DNA of 60,838 bases from a virus. The notes beneath the pieces are model-generated. The model was given only the letters and a program-made list of their open reading frames with translations. It was not told the origin of the DNA and ran no database searches. The first letter of the stretch is position 1; every line of letters begins with the position of its first letter. The stretch spans positions 1 to 60,838 of IMG/VR virus record IMGVR_UViG_3300048635_000011; one strand, written 5' to 3'. This document shows positions 16,134 through 22,591 of this stretch, in pieces. A program made the position numbers and the translations under genes.

Positions 16134-18271
16134 CTTATTTAAAAGAAAAAGTTAGATTTAATAAAAGCGAAGAACTTGTAGATTTACTATCCAGACGTAT
16201 ACAAAATGATGATAAACAATTTTATAGGTTGCTTGTTGCTTACTTTTTTGGAAAAGTAGCTTCTAATATGCGAGCTAATATCCATTCTAAAGCAATAGGG
16301 AAACTCCCTATTAATCTATACGTTATTAATTTAGCTAATTCAGGAGCAGGTAAATCGTATAGTAATTCTATTTTAGAACACAGTATTTTTCACTTATTTA
16401 GACAAATATTTGTTACTCAAACTATGCCAGCAATGGTGGATAAAGCTGTAGTACGTATGGGTATGGAACAATCCCTTAAAACAGGTAACCCAGAAGAAGA
16501 GGAGCAAGAAGTAGCTCGCAAAGAAATTCAATCTCTTGGTTCTATGTTATTTAGCTTTGATAGTGGTACAAGCCCAGCTTTTAAGCAACTGCGACAACTA
16601 CTACTAAATACAGGTATAGGTGCACTTAGTTTAGAGATGGATGAAATAGCTCGTAATATAAGCTCTAATAGTGAGCTATTCACAGCTTTATTAGAAACCT
16701 ATGATAGTGGTTACATAAAAACAAAGCTTATTAAACATACTAAGGATCAACCTAGGAGTACTGAGATAATAGGGCAAACTCCTAGTAATATGCTTTTGTA
16801 TGGTACACCCTCTGTTTTACTTAATGGAGGAGCTATAGAAGAAGAATTTAAAGGGATGTTAGAAACAGGTTACAGCAGACGTTCTTTATTTGGGTATAAC
16901 CCATCTGGTAAAAAACCTTCTAATAAAACAGCTAAAGAGATATATAAAGCTTTAACCTCTGATAAAAACCAAGCCTTAACTACTCAAATGGCTAATGATT
17001 TAGCTTTACTAGCAGATATTTCTAATTTAGGTAGAACTATAGAAGTTACAGAAGATATTACTATTTTACTTATTGAGTATCGTTTATATTGTGAACGTAA
17101 AGCTGCGGAATTATCAGAATATGATAAAGTGGAAAAAGCTGAAATTATGCACCGATACATGAAAGTGTATAAATTAATGGGAGCTTATGCTTTTATTGAT
17201 AACAAACCTGAAGTTAGTAAACATCATTTAAATGCAGCTATCACTCTAGTAGAAGAATCAGGAGAAGCTTTTAAAGAAATTATTAAACGTGATCCTCCTT
17301 ATATTAGACTAGCCAAGTATTTAGCTGAAGTTAAGAAAGATTGTACACAAGCAGATTTAGTTAGTGTTCTACCTTACTATAAAGGTACAGAGTCCGCTAA
17401 ACAGACTATGCTCAAGTTAGCTACTGCGTGGGGTTATAGAAATAACATTACTATATATCGTAAAGAGCAAGATGGTATAGAATTTATTAAAGGTGAAACC
17501 CTAAGAAAAACAAATTTAAATAAAATTGTTATAAGCTATAGTACTAAAGTAGCAGAAGATTACTTAGGGCAATTTGTACCATTTAATGAACTCCATAAAC
17601 TAATGCAATCTCCTACCCATCATTGGGTAAATCACCATTTACAAGGTAATTACCGCAATGAAGATAATTGTCTTAAAGGTGTTGGGTTCAACTGTGTAGT
17701 GCTAGACGTTGAAAAAAGTGTAGATATTCCTACAGCTAGGTTACTAATGAAGGACTTTACATACTTACTATACACTACTAAGCGGCATACAGAGCAGGAG
17801 CATAGATACCGTATTGTATTACCTATATCCCATCACTTACACCTAGAAGCCGATATTTATAAACAATTCATGAATAATATTTATAGTTGGCTTCCTTTTG
17901 ATGTTGACAAACAAACCAACCAAAGAGCTAGAAAATGGCTGACTCATAAAGGTATGTATCAGTATAATGAAGCTACTATGTTAGATGCTTTACTATTTTT
18001 ACCTAAAACAGATAAAGCAGAGTCACTTAAAAGAAAAATTACAGAAACAAGCGATTTAACAAACTTAGAAAGATGGTTTGTTTCTAACGTAGATGAAGGT
18101 AGAAATAATCAGCTTATTAAGTATGGTTTAATGCTAGTGGATGCTAAATTTCCATTAGATGTTATACAAACTAAGATATTGAATCTTAATGCTAAGTTCT
18201 CTAAATCTTTAAGCGAAACAGAAGTACTTAGCACCGTAATGATAACCGTAGCTAAAGCAATGGTTAAATAA
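16130..18271 (+). CDS. DNA helicase-primase (DUF3987-type ATPase with C-terminal primase-like domain)
   Basis: The 713-aa protein carries a Walker A motif at residues about 70-76 (NSGAGKS) and Walker B/sensor-like strands (GALSLEMDEIARN), as in DUF3987 phage replicative ATPases. The C-terminal third has an LDVEK acidic strand, then YTTKRHTEQEHRYRIVLP and DKQTNQRARKWL, a pattern shared with archaeo-eukaryotic-type primase domains. It likely unwinds and primes the replication fork. The order helicase then primase is the reverse of T7 gp4. Confidence 0.7.
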   Translation: MTYLKEKVRFNKSEELVDLLSRRIQNDDKQFYRLLVAYFFGKVASNMRANIHSKAIGKLPINLYVINLANSGAGKSYSNSILEHSIFHLFRQIFVTQTMPAMVDKAVVRMGMEQSLKTGNPEEEEQEVARKEIQSLGSMLFSFDSGTSPAFKQLRQLLLNTGIGALSLEMDEIARNISSNSELFTALLETYDSGYIKTKLIKHTKDQPRSTEIIGQTPSNMLLYGTPSVLLNGGAIEEEFKGMLETGYSRRSLFGYNPSGKKPSNKTAKEIYKALTSDKNQALTTQMANDLALLADISNLGRTIEVTEDITILLIEYRLYCERKAAELSEYDKVEKAEIMHRYMKVYKLMGAYAFIDNKPEVSKHHLNAAITLVEESGEAFKEIIKRDPPYIRLAKYLAEVKKDCTQADLVSVLPYYKGTESAKQTMLKLATAWGYRNNITIYRKEQDGIEFIKGETLRKTNLNKIVISYSTKVAEDYLGQFVPFNELHKLMQSPTHHWVNHHLQGNYRNEDNCLKGVGFNCVVLDVEKSVDIPTARLLMKDFTYLLYTTKRHTEQEHRYRIVLPISHHLHLEADIYKQFMNNIYSWLPFDVDKQTNQRARKWLTHKGMYQYNEATMLDALLFLPKTDKAESLKRKITETSDLTNLERWFVSNVDEGRNNQLIKYGLMLVDAKFPLDVIQTKILNLNAKFSKSLSETEVLSTVMITVAKAMVK

Positions 18272-18276
18272 TATGT

Positions 18277-18296
18277 ACCCCTCTATATAGAGGGGT
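18277..18296 (+). terminator. Perfect palindromic hairpin
   Basis: ACCCCTCTATATAGAGGGGT is a perfect 20-nt palindrome 5 nt after the helicase-primase stop. No clear T-tract follows. Confidence 0.5.
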
Positions 18297-18329
18297 GCTA
18301 TCTAATAATAATAGAGAATAATAACAATA

Positions 18330-19049
18330 ATGAGTAATATAAATAATAATATTATCCTAATTACAGGACAATCTAATAGTGGTAAAACTACAGGATTAGA
18401 ATTCTGGAGTGACCATGAAACTAAAGTAGTAATTAATACAGATGCTAAAACTTTACCTTTCAAACATAAGTATAAAGAAATTAAATTAACAGACCCTAGA
18501 GTAGTTATTGATGCTATTGCTCAAATAGAGGCAGATGCTACAGTAACAGGAGCTGCTTTAGATACTTTAACTTTCCTTATGAGAGCTTATGAAAATCAAT
18601 ATGTTGTTACCTCAGCGGATACTCAAAGAGCTTGGGGGCAGTATGCCCAATTCTACATTGCTTATATAAATGCTATTAAAGCAGGTACTAAAGATTACGT
18701 AGTCATGGCTCATGAAGCTGATGTGTTTAATGAAAAAACTATGGAGTATGAAACTACTATACCTGTTAAAGGTGCAGTAGGTAAAACAGGAGTTAATGCT
18801 GACTTTAGTGTTATTGTAAGAGCTGTAAGAGTTAATATGGATGACTTAGAAGGTATTGAAAATGACTACTTACACATTACCGAGGAAGAAAAAGAAGATG
18901 GGGTTAAGTATGTCTTCCAAACTCGTATCACAGAAACTAGTAAAAACCACCCTATGAGGAGTCCTAGAGGATTATGGGAACGTAATGAGTTATATATTGA
19001 TAATAATGTACAGACTATTTTTGATAAACTACATAAATTTTATAACTAA
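18330..19049 (+). CDS. Sak4/RecA-like AAA ATPase (AAA_24)
   Basis: The 239 aa contain a Walker A at residues 13-20 (GQSNSGKT) near the N terminus and a Walker B-like strand (TGAALDTLTFLMRAY), the layout of phage Sak4 single-strand annealing/RecA-core proteins and AAA_24 nucleotide-binding proteins. It likely assists recombination-dependent replication with the nearby exonuclease, ssDNA-binding protein and RusA. No strong ribosome site precedes the start. Confidence 0.75.
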   Translation: MSNINNNIILITGQSNSGKTTGLEFWSDHETKVVINTDAKTLPFKHKYKEIKLTDPRVVIDAIAQIEADATVTGAALDTLTFLMRAYENQYVVTSADTQRAWGQYAQFYIAYINAIKAGTKDYVVMAHEADVFNEKTMEYETTIPVKGAVGKTGVNADFSVIVRAVRVNMDDLEGIENDYLHITEEEKEDGVKYVFQTRITETSKNHPMRSPRGLWERNELYIDNNVQTIFDKLHKFYN

Positions 19050-19069
19050 AAAAAAAAAAGGAGTAAGTT

Positions 19070-19486
19070 ATGGGTATAGATGCTATGGGTAATAAGCTCA
19101 TTATAGGTAATACCTATGGTGTTACGATTACTAACAAATGTTACACCACCACTTATGTAGGAACACTCCATAAGTTAAATACCTTTAAACCTACTATCAT
19201 TTTAACTTATATTAGCAGGGTTCTTACTACATCTGGGGAGAAAGGAAATTTACTTGGTTTACAAGTAGGTTCTAAATACTCCACTGAAGGCTGTAAGCTT
19301 ATTCCTATAGGTGCTCCTATAGGTAAACGCCCCACTATGTTAAAACGCCCTTTAAAAGGTGACTACTATTGGTATAAGCAAGGTATTGTAGATGGGGAGG
19401 AAATACTTTATAACCCCTGTAGTGATTGTGGAAATCCTGTCAAAGTAGGGTATATTTGTAATTTTTGTGGTAATGATAAAGGATAA
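19070..19486 (+). CDS. Hypothetical protein with C-terminal zinc ribbon
   Basis: The 138-aa protein ends in CSDCGNPVKVGYICNFCGNDKG, two CxxC knuckles forming a zinc ribbon. The N-terminal part is beta-rich, with no family match. A strong AAGGAG site, after a run of A residues, precedes the start. It may bind nucleic acid or protein. Confidence 0.6.
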   Translation: MGIDAMGNKLIIGNTYGVTITNKCYTTTYVGTLHKLNTFKPTIILTYISRVLTTSGEKGNLLGLQVGSKYSTEGCKLIPIGAPIGKRPTMLKRPLKGDYYWYKQGIVDGEEILYNPCSDCGNPVKVGYICNFCGNDKG

Positions 19487-19493
19487 ATAGGAA

Positions 19494-19766
19494 ATGAATT
19501 TTTCAATTGCATTAAATAAAGTAAAAATAGGATTGAAATTAGCTCGTAAAGGTTGGAGTGGTAAAAATATGTTTATATTCCTAGTTAATGGGAGCACTTT
19601 TAATGTGTCTCGCCCCCCTTTAAATAGGGTATTTTCAGAGGGTACAGAGATAATATATCAACCGCATATTGATATGTGCACAGCAGACGGACGTATTGTA
19701 CCTTGGTTACCATCCCAAAGTGATTTATTAGCCTCAGATTGGGAAGTGATTAATACTAAAGAGTAG
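19494..19766 (+). CDS. tad2: Tad2-like anti-Thoeris protein (DUF2829)
   Basis: The 90-aa protein reads almost like the family consensus: FSIALNKVKIGLKLARKGWS, then FIFLVNGSTFNVSRPPL, YQPHIDMCTADG and VPWLPSQSDLLASDWEV. DUF2829 proteins from phages were shown to be Tad2, which binds and sequesters the cyclic ADP-ribose-type signal made by Thoeris TIR proteins. Length matches the family. It lies just before the tRNA cluster as the last gene of its block, with its own terminator. Confidence 0.85.
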   Translation: MNFSIALNKVKIGLKLARKGWSGKNMFIFLVNGSTFNVSRPPLNRVFSEGTEIIYQPHIDMCTADGRIVPWLPSQSDLLASDWEVINTKE

Positions 19767-19775
19767 AATTAATAT

Positions 19776-19793
19776 AGCCCCTCTGGGGCTTTC
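19776..19793 (+). terminator. Intrinsic terminator
   Basis: AGCCCC pairs with GGGGCT around CTCT-type loop bases and is followed by TTTC. It lies 9 nt after the Tad2 stop. Confidence 0.65.
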
Positions 19794-19831
19794 ATGAAAA
19801 ATACTATAATTTAATTTTGCAAAAAGAAAAC

Positions 19832-19896
19832 TGTACCTTTTACTAAGACTTAGTGTAGAAGGCATAATATAGCGGTACAAGTCCGAATACACTAAG
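19832..19896 (+). ncRNA. Candidate pseudoknotted RNA
   Basis: Two helices interlock: TGTACC (19832-19837) with GGTACA (19874-19879), and CTTAGTGTA (19849-19857) with TACACTAAG (19888-19896). A competing local hairpin (ACTAAG with CTTAGT) uses the same bases, so a two-state RNA is possible. The segment lies in the non-coding run leading to the tRNAs. It is not a tRNA and no family is recognised. Confidence 0.35.
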
Positions 19897-19996
19897 CACA
19901 ATTTGACATGGTGTAGGGAGTGGTTACCCTAACTAAAAAAACTAACGGTGTGTTTCTTATCAATTAATATAAGATAAGTTTTATAAGCCGTATAAT

Positions 19997-20148
19997 CAGG
20001 ATGTACCTCAATGGTAGAGGACTTCATTATAGCGGGTAGCTCAGAGGTAGAGCAGTTAAGGCTAAGACCCTTTCCGTGTCGTTGGTTCAACTCCAACCCT
20101 GCTAACCATAGAAAGAAGCAGTAGTAGGTTCGATTCCTACCATCCTGA
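19997..20148 (+). tRNA. Outer tRNA gene, split in its anticodon loop by another tRNA gene
   Basis: The acceptor stem CAGGATG/CATCCTG (19997-20003 with 20141-20147) and T stem GTAGG/CCTAC with loop TTCGATT are perfect. The D arm CCTC-AATGGTA-GAGG has TA at positions 8-9. The anticodon stem CTTC/GAAG (20022-20025 with 20115-20118) closes around 20030-20108, which is itself a tRNA-like gene with CCA. With that insert removed the loop would be about 8-10 nt, so the anticodon cannot be assigned. CCA is not encoded. Whether a mature outer tRNA is made is unknown. Confidence 0.65.
20030..20108 (+). tRNA. Inner tRNA-like gene nested in the outer tRNA
   Basis: The acceptor stem TAGCGGG/CCTGCTA has one G-T pair, positions 8-9 are TA, and the D stem is GCTC/GAGC. 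The T arm is GTTGG-TTCAACT-CCAAC, followed by an A discriminator and an encoded CCA (20106-20108). The anticodon arm is irregular: AAGG/CCTT closes a 7-nt loop CTAAGAC that would show AAG (Leu, CUU), but spacing to the D stem is 2 nt longer than normal and no long Leu-type variable arm is evident. Identity is therefore tentative. Confidence 0.6.
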
Positions 20149-20161
20149 CCTAATTATGTAT

Positions 20162-20252
20162 TATTTATTAAGAGTATTTATAGAGTACTCTTAATAAATA
20201 GTGACATAGCAACTGGAACGAGGTATACATTTAGTACGTTGTTCTCACTATT
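20162..20252 (+). other. Two mutually exclusive hairpins between tRNA genes
   Basis: A perfect 15-bp stem (20162-20176 with 20186-20200, 9-nt loop) overlaps an 8-bp stem AATAGTGA/TCACTATT (20197-20204 with 20245-20252) enclosing AACG/CGTT. Only one can form fully at a time. The first could be a processing or terminator hairpin; the second has a tRNA-like 7-bp closing stem but no D or T arm. Confidence 0.4.
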
Positions 20253-20325
20253 AGGTTTATAGTTTAAAGGTAAAATAGGTAGTGTACCGCACTACAAGAC
20301 TTGGGTTCGACCCCCAATAAACCGT
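20253..20325 (+). tRNA. tRNA-Gly-like (anticodon ACC)
   Basis: Six acceptor pairs (GGTTTA with TAAACC) plus a 1-72 A-G mismatch, T8-A9, D stem GTTT/AAAT, anticodon stem GTAGT/ACTAC with loop GTACCGC, and T arm TTGGG-TTCGACC-CCCAA are visible. The discriminator is T73, normal for bacterial tRNA-Gly, and CCA is not encoded. One extra base follows the D stem. The ACC anticodon would read GGU, a frequent codon here. Confidence 0.6.
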
Positions 20326-20327
20326 TT

Positions 20328-20360
20328 AGCCCCAAAGAGTTCATTACTTGAGGGGCTTTC
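20328..20360 (+). terminator. Terminator-like hairpin after tRNA-Gly
   Basis: AGCCCC (20328-20333) pairs with GGGGCT (20352-20357), followed by TTC. The loop is long (18 nt), so it may also serve as a processing element between tRNAs. Confidence 0.4.
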
Positions 20361-20363
20361 TAA

Positions 20364-20448
20364 TGAGGAGCATTGCATAGGTGAGCAATCCAGACTGTAA
20401 ATCTGGTGTCTTAATTTGACTGTGTAGGTTCGACTCCTACCTCCTCAA
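20364..20448 (+). tRNA. tRNA-Tyr (GTA)
   Basis: All arms are canonical: acceptor TGAGGAG/CTCCTCA (7 of 7), D stem TTGC/GCAA, anticodon stem CCAGA/TCTGG with loop CTGTAAA (anticodon GTA), a class II variable arm with GTC/GAC stem, and T arm GTAGG-TTCGACT-CCTAC. Discriminator is A. CCA is not encoded. Confidence 0.93.
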
Positions 20449-20482
20449 TACCTTCTTTCTAATCAAAAACCATAGGATTCAT

Positions 20483-20704
20483 ATGGATAATATATCACTA
20501 CCTCAAGTACCTAGTATCTTTCGAGAGGTGGAATCTAAGGTAAACGCGCTAGCCATTGAACATTTTGATGGATATGTACTACCTTTGTTAGAGGTACATG
20601 GTGCTGATGCAGCAGAGATCAACAAAGCTACATTTCATTACATCACAGCATGGAAACATGCTACTAAGCACTTTCGAGAGGAGTTAGAACTTGAGCAAAG
20701 TTGA
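20483..20704 (+). CDS. Hypothetical helical protein
   Basis: A 73-aa acidic helical protein with a 6-nt spaced AGGA site. No family is recognised. It is the first protein gene after the tRNA cluster and overlaps the next gene by 14 nt. Confidence 0.5.
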   Translation: MDNISLPQVPSIFREVESKVNALAIEHFDGYVLPLLEVHGADAAEINKATFHYITAWKHATKHFREELELEQS

Positions 20705-20906
20705 GAGGAATTACGTACCTGTCTCCAAGTATGCAAGTAGATTTAATAAACAAACTTATTCAGATTTTCAGCTACTTGTTGATCACTTACAAAAGCATGT
20801 GAATGACAACACGGTTACTGAAGACTACGTTAATAGGTTGCATAAGAGTTTACTTGTATTAGTAGAGAGAGAAGCGGAATTGCAATATAACCTTGAAAGA
20901 GGTTAA
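20691..20906 (+). CDS. Hypothetical helical protein, TTG start
   Basis: A 71-aa protein with a TTG start at 20691, chosen because GAGAGGAG lies about 6 nt upstream. It has long charged helices and no family match. A terminator follows. Confidence 0.5.
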   Translation: MSKVERNYVPVSKYASRFNKQTYSDFQLLVDHLQKHVNDNTVTEDYVNRLHKSLLVLVEREAELQYNLERG

Positions 20907-20914
20907 TACTACAT

Positions 20915-20950
20915 TTACTATACTAATCTTGGGTATAGTAATTTATTTAT
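20915..20950 (+). terminator. Intrinsic terminator
   Basis: A perfect 9-bp stem TTACTATAC/GTATAGTAA is followed by TTTATTTAT. Confidence 0.6.
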
Positions 20951-20991
20951 ACACAAGATACCAACAACAATAATAATAAAAGAGAAATATA

Positions 20992-21693
20992 ATGGATTTA
21001 AGTAATTTAAAAGGCAGTAAAACAGATACAGACACTAACAAGGATTTTTTAGGAACTTCCTTTGGAGCAGTTGATTCTGATGTGTATGCTGTAGAAATTA
21101 AGACAGCATATATGAGTACCTCTAAAGGTGGGGCATTTGGTTTTAATGTTGAATATGCAACTGACAAAGGTAATGTTGTAAACATTACAGAGTGGGTTAC
21201 TAATCGACAAGGTAATACTACTTACACCCGTGATGGTAAAGAATACACTATGATGGGGTTAAATAGTGCTAATGCTTTGTGTAACACAATTTTAGGAGTA
21301 GATTTAAGCCAATTAAAAACTACTGAGAAAATTATTGATTTATACAATTATGACTTAAAAAAGAAAGTACCTACCCCCGTACCAATGTTGATGTCTTTAG
21401 TAGGTAAAAAGGCTTATGTTGCTTTTCGTAAAGTTATTGAGGACAAAAAGGTTAAAAATGATAAAGGTGTTTATGTACCTAGTGGGGAAACTCGTGAAAC
21501 TAATATTGTTTCAAAAGTCTTTGACTATGACACTAAGCGTACTCAAAGTGAAATTGCATTAGGGGAAGAACCAGCCTTTATGGATGCTTGGCTTGAGAAA
21601 TATAAAGGGGATACCCTTAATAAAGCAAAAGGAGCAACAACACAGGTTGCTTCTTCTCCTGCAAGTAATACTCCAACTAAACCTTTATTTTAA
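20992..21693 (+). CDS. DUF669-like single-stranded DNA-binding protein
   Basis: The 233-aa protein has the opening MDLSNLKGSKT...FLGTSFGAVDSDVYAVEIKTAYM, then GAFGFNVEYATDKG, as in phage DUF669-type ssDNA-binding (OB-fold-like) proteins. Residues 200-230 are Ala/Ser/Thr/Pro-rich and probably disordered, ending in PLF. It would coat ssDNA during replication and recombination. Only a weak ribosome site (AGAGAAA) is visible. Confidence 0.6.
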   Translation: MDLSNLKGSKTDTDTNKDFLGTSFGAVDSDVYAVEIKTAYMSTSKGGAFGFNVEYATDKGNVVNITEWVTNRQGNTTYTRDGKEYTMMGLNSANALCNTILGVDLSQLKTTEKIIDLYNYDLKKKVPTPVPMLMSLVGKKAYVAFRKVIEDKKVKNDKGVYVPSGETRETNIVSKVFDYDTKRTQSEIALGEEPAFMDAWLEKYKGDTLNKAKGATTQVASSPASNTPTKPLF

Positions 21694-21699
21694 TTGAGG

Positions 21700-21721
21700 A
21701 TACCCCTAGCAATAGGGGTAT
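21700..21721 (+). promoter_or_regulatory. Intergenic hairpin overlapping the next ribosome site
   Basis: A perfect 9-bp stem ATACCCCTA/TAGGGGTAT has a GCAA tetraloop. The only purine-rich stretch before the next ATG (AGGGG) is in its 3' arm, so folding would hide the ribosome site. A terminator role is an alternative. Confidence 0.45.
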
Positions 21722-21729
21722 ATAATTAT

Positions 21730-21894
21730 ATGAAAATTTATTTTGAACCTATTGCTAATACCCTTAAGCAAGCTTCTAAACAAACAACACGTAGCCCATT
21801 AGCCCCTAGTCCTAGTGAAACTCGTAGATTAGTAGAAGTAGCTAAAGAATACAATCGTAAAAAATTAGCCCGTAAGGTAGAGGATTCTAAATGA
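21730..21894 (+). CDS. Hypothetical small basic protein
   Basis: This is 54 aa from ATG 21730. The upstream in-frame TTG at 21694 would begin inside the hairpin and is less likely. The protein is Lys/Arg/Ser-rich with a basic C-terminal helix (KEYNRKKLARKVEDSK). Its stop overlaps the RusA start as ATGA, which supports coupling. Confidence 0.5.
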   Translation: MKIYFEPIANTLKQASKQTTRSPLAPSPSETRRLVEVAKEYNRKKLARKVEDSK

Positions 21895-22283
21895 TAATAT
21901 CCCCTTTAAGGGTTAATATAGGAATTAAAAAGCCTAACTTTTACACTTTAAATTTAAATATCTATCGTAATACCCATTACCAAAAGTTAAATATAGCTAA
22001 GCGTGTATATAAAAAAGAATTACAACCTCAGCTTAATAATAAACACTACAGCACCCCTGTAAGTATTAAGTATACTTGGTTTCCTAAAACTAAAAGATTA
22101 GGTGATATAGGTAACGTATGTTGTGTACATCAAAAATTTTTTGAAGATGCACTAGTAAGTTATGGATGTATTAAAGATGATAATTATCTCTTGGTTGCTG
22201 AAAGCACTTTCTGTTTTGGAGGTGTTGATAAAGAAAACCCTAGAGTAGAGATACAAATAAATGAAAATTTTACAGGAAAATGA
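21891..22283 (+). CDS. rusA: RusA-like Holliday-junction resolvase
   Basis: The 130 aa hold the RusA signature: LGDIGNVCCVHQKFFEDALVSYG followed by CIKDDNYL, with the D-x-x-N, K and D-A-L and DDN elements used for metal and junction binding. It should cleave Holliday junctions and branches before packaging. Length fits the family. It belongs to the recombination block with the ssDNA-binding and Sak4-like proteins. Confidence 0.85.
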   Translation: MIISPLRVNIGIKKPNFYTLNLNIYRNTHYQKLNIAKRVYKKELQPQLNNKHYSTPVSIKYTWFPKTKRLGDIGNVCCVHQKFFEDALVSYGCIKDDNYLLVAESTFCFGGVDKENPRVEIQINENFTGK

Positions 22284-22287
22284 CAAT

Positions 22288-22578
22288 ATGAAAATTATCT
22301 TAGATTTCGCAGAAATGAATCAAGCCTTATATGACTATGTTGTGGCACAAGGACTTAAAGGAACACCAACTAGTTGTAGTATTACAGTAGGTCGTGGTTC
22401 TAACAATGGGACATCTGCCACTTTAGAAGTAACTCCCTACAAGGAAAATATAGCTTATCCAGAAGAGTCTACTATTGAAGAATCTCTTGAGGAAACTACA
22501 ATAGACCCTACCTCATATGATGAGGAAGAGCCTGAAGAAGTACAAGAGACTGAAGAGAAAGACCCTTTTACAATTTAA
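22288..22578 (+). CDS. Hypothetical protein with acidic tail
   Basis: This is 96 aa from ATG 22288 (AGGAAAATGACAAT upstream). The in-frame ATG at 22261 lies inside rusA without a site. The C-terminal 40 residues are almost all Glu, Asp, Thr and Pro (ESLEETTIDP, EEEPEEVQETEEKDPFTI), a disordered acidic tail that may mimic DNA. The stop overlaps the convergent giant gene by 4 nt. Confidence 0.55.
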   Translation: MKIILDFAEMNQALYDYVVAQGLKGTPTSCSITVGRGSNNGTSATLEVTPYKENIAYPEESTIEESLEETTIDPTSYDEEEPEEVQETEEKDPFTI

Positions 22579-22591
22579 TGGGGAATTAAAT
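22573..22591. terminator. Weak symmetric hairpin at convergent gene ends
   Basis: ATTTAAT pairs with ATTAAAT around GGGGA, spanning the overlapping stops of opposing transcription units. It is AT-only and weak, so bidirectional termination is only a suggestion. Confidence 0.25.

Noticed and set aside
19849-19899. A tRNA with a CTTAGTG acceptor stem
   Set aside because: The sequence before the 3' strand does not make a T stem although a TCCGAAT-like loop is present.
20197-20252. A tRNA with an AATAGTG/CACTATT acceptor stem
   Set aside because: There is no T loop or D arm, and the length is only 56 nt.
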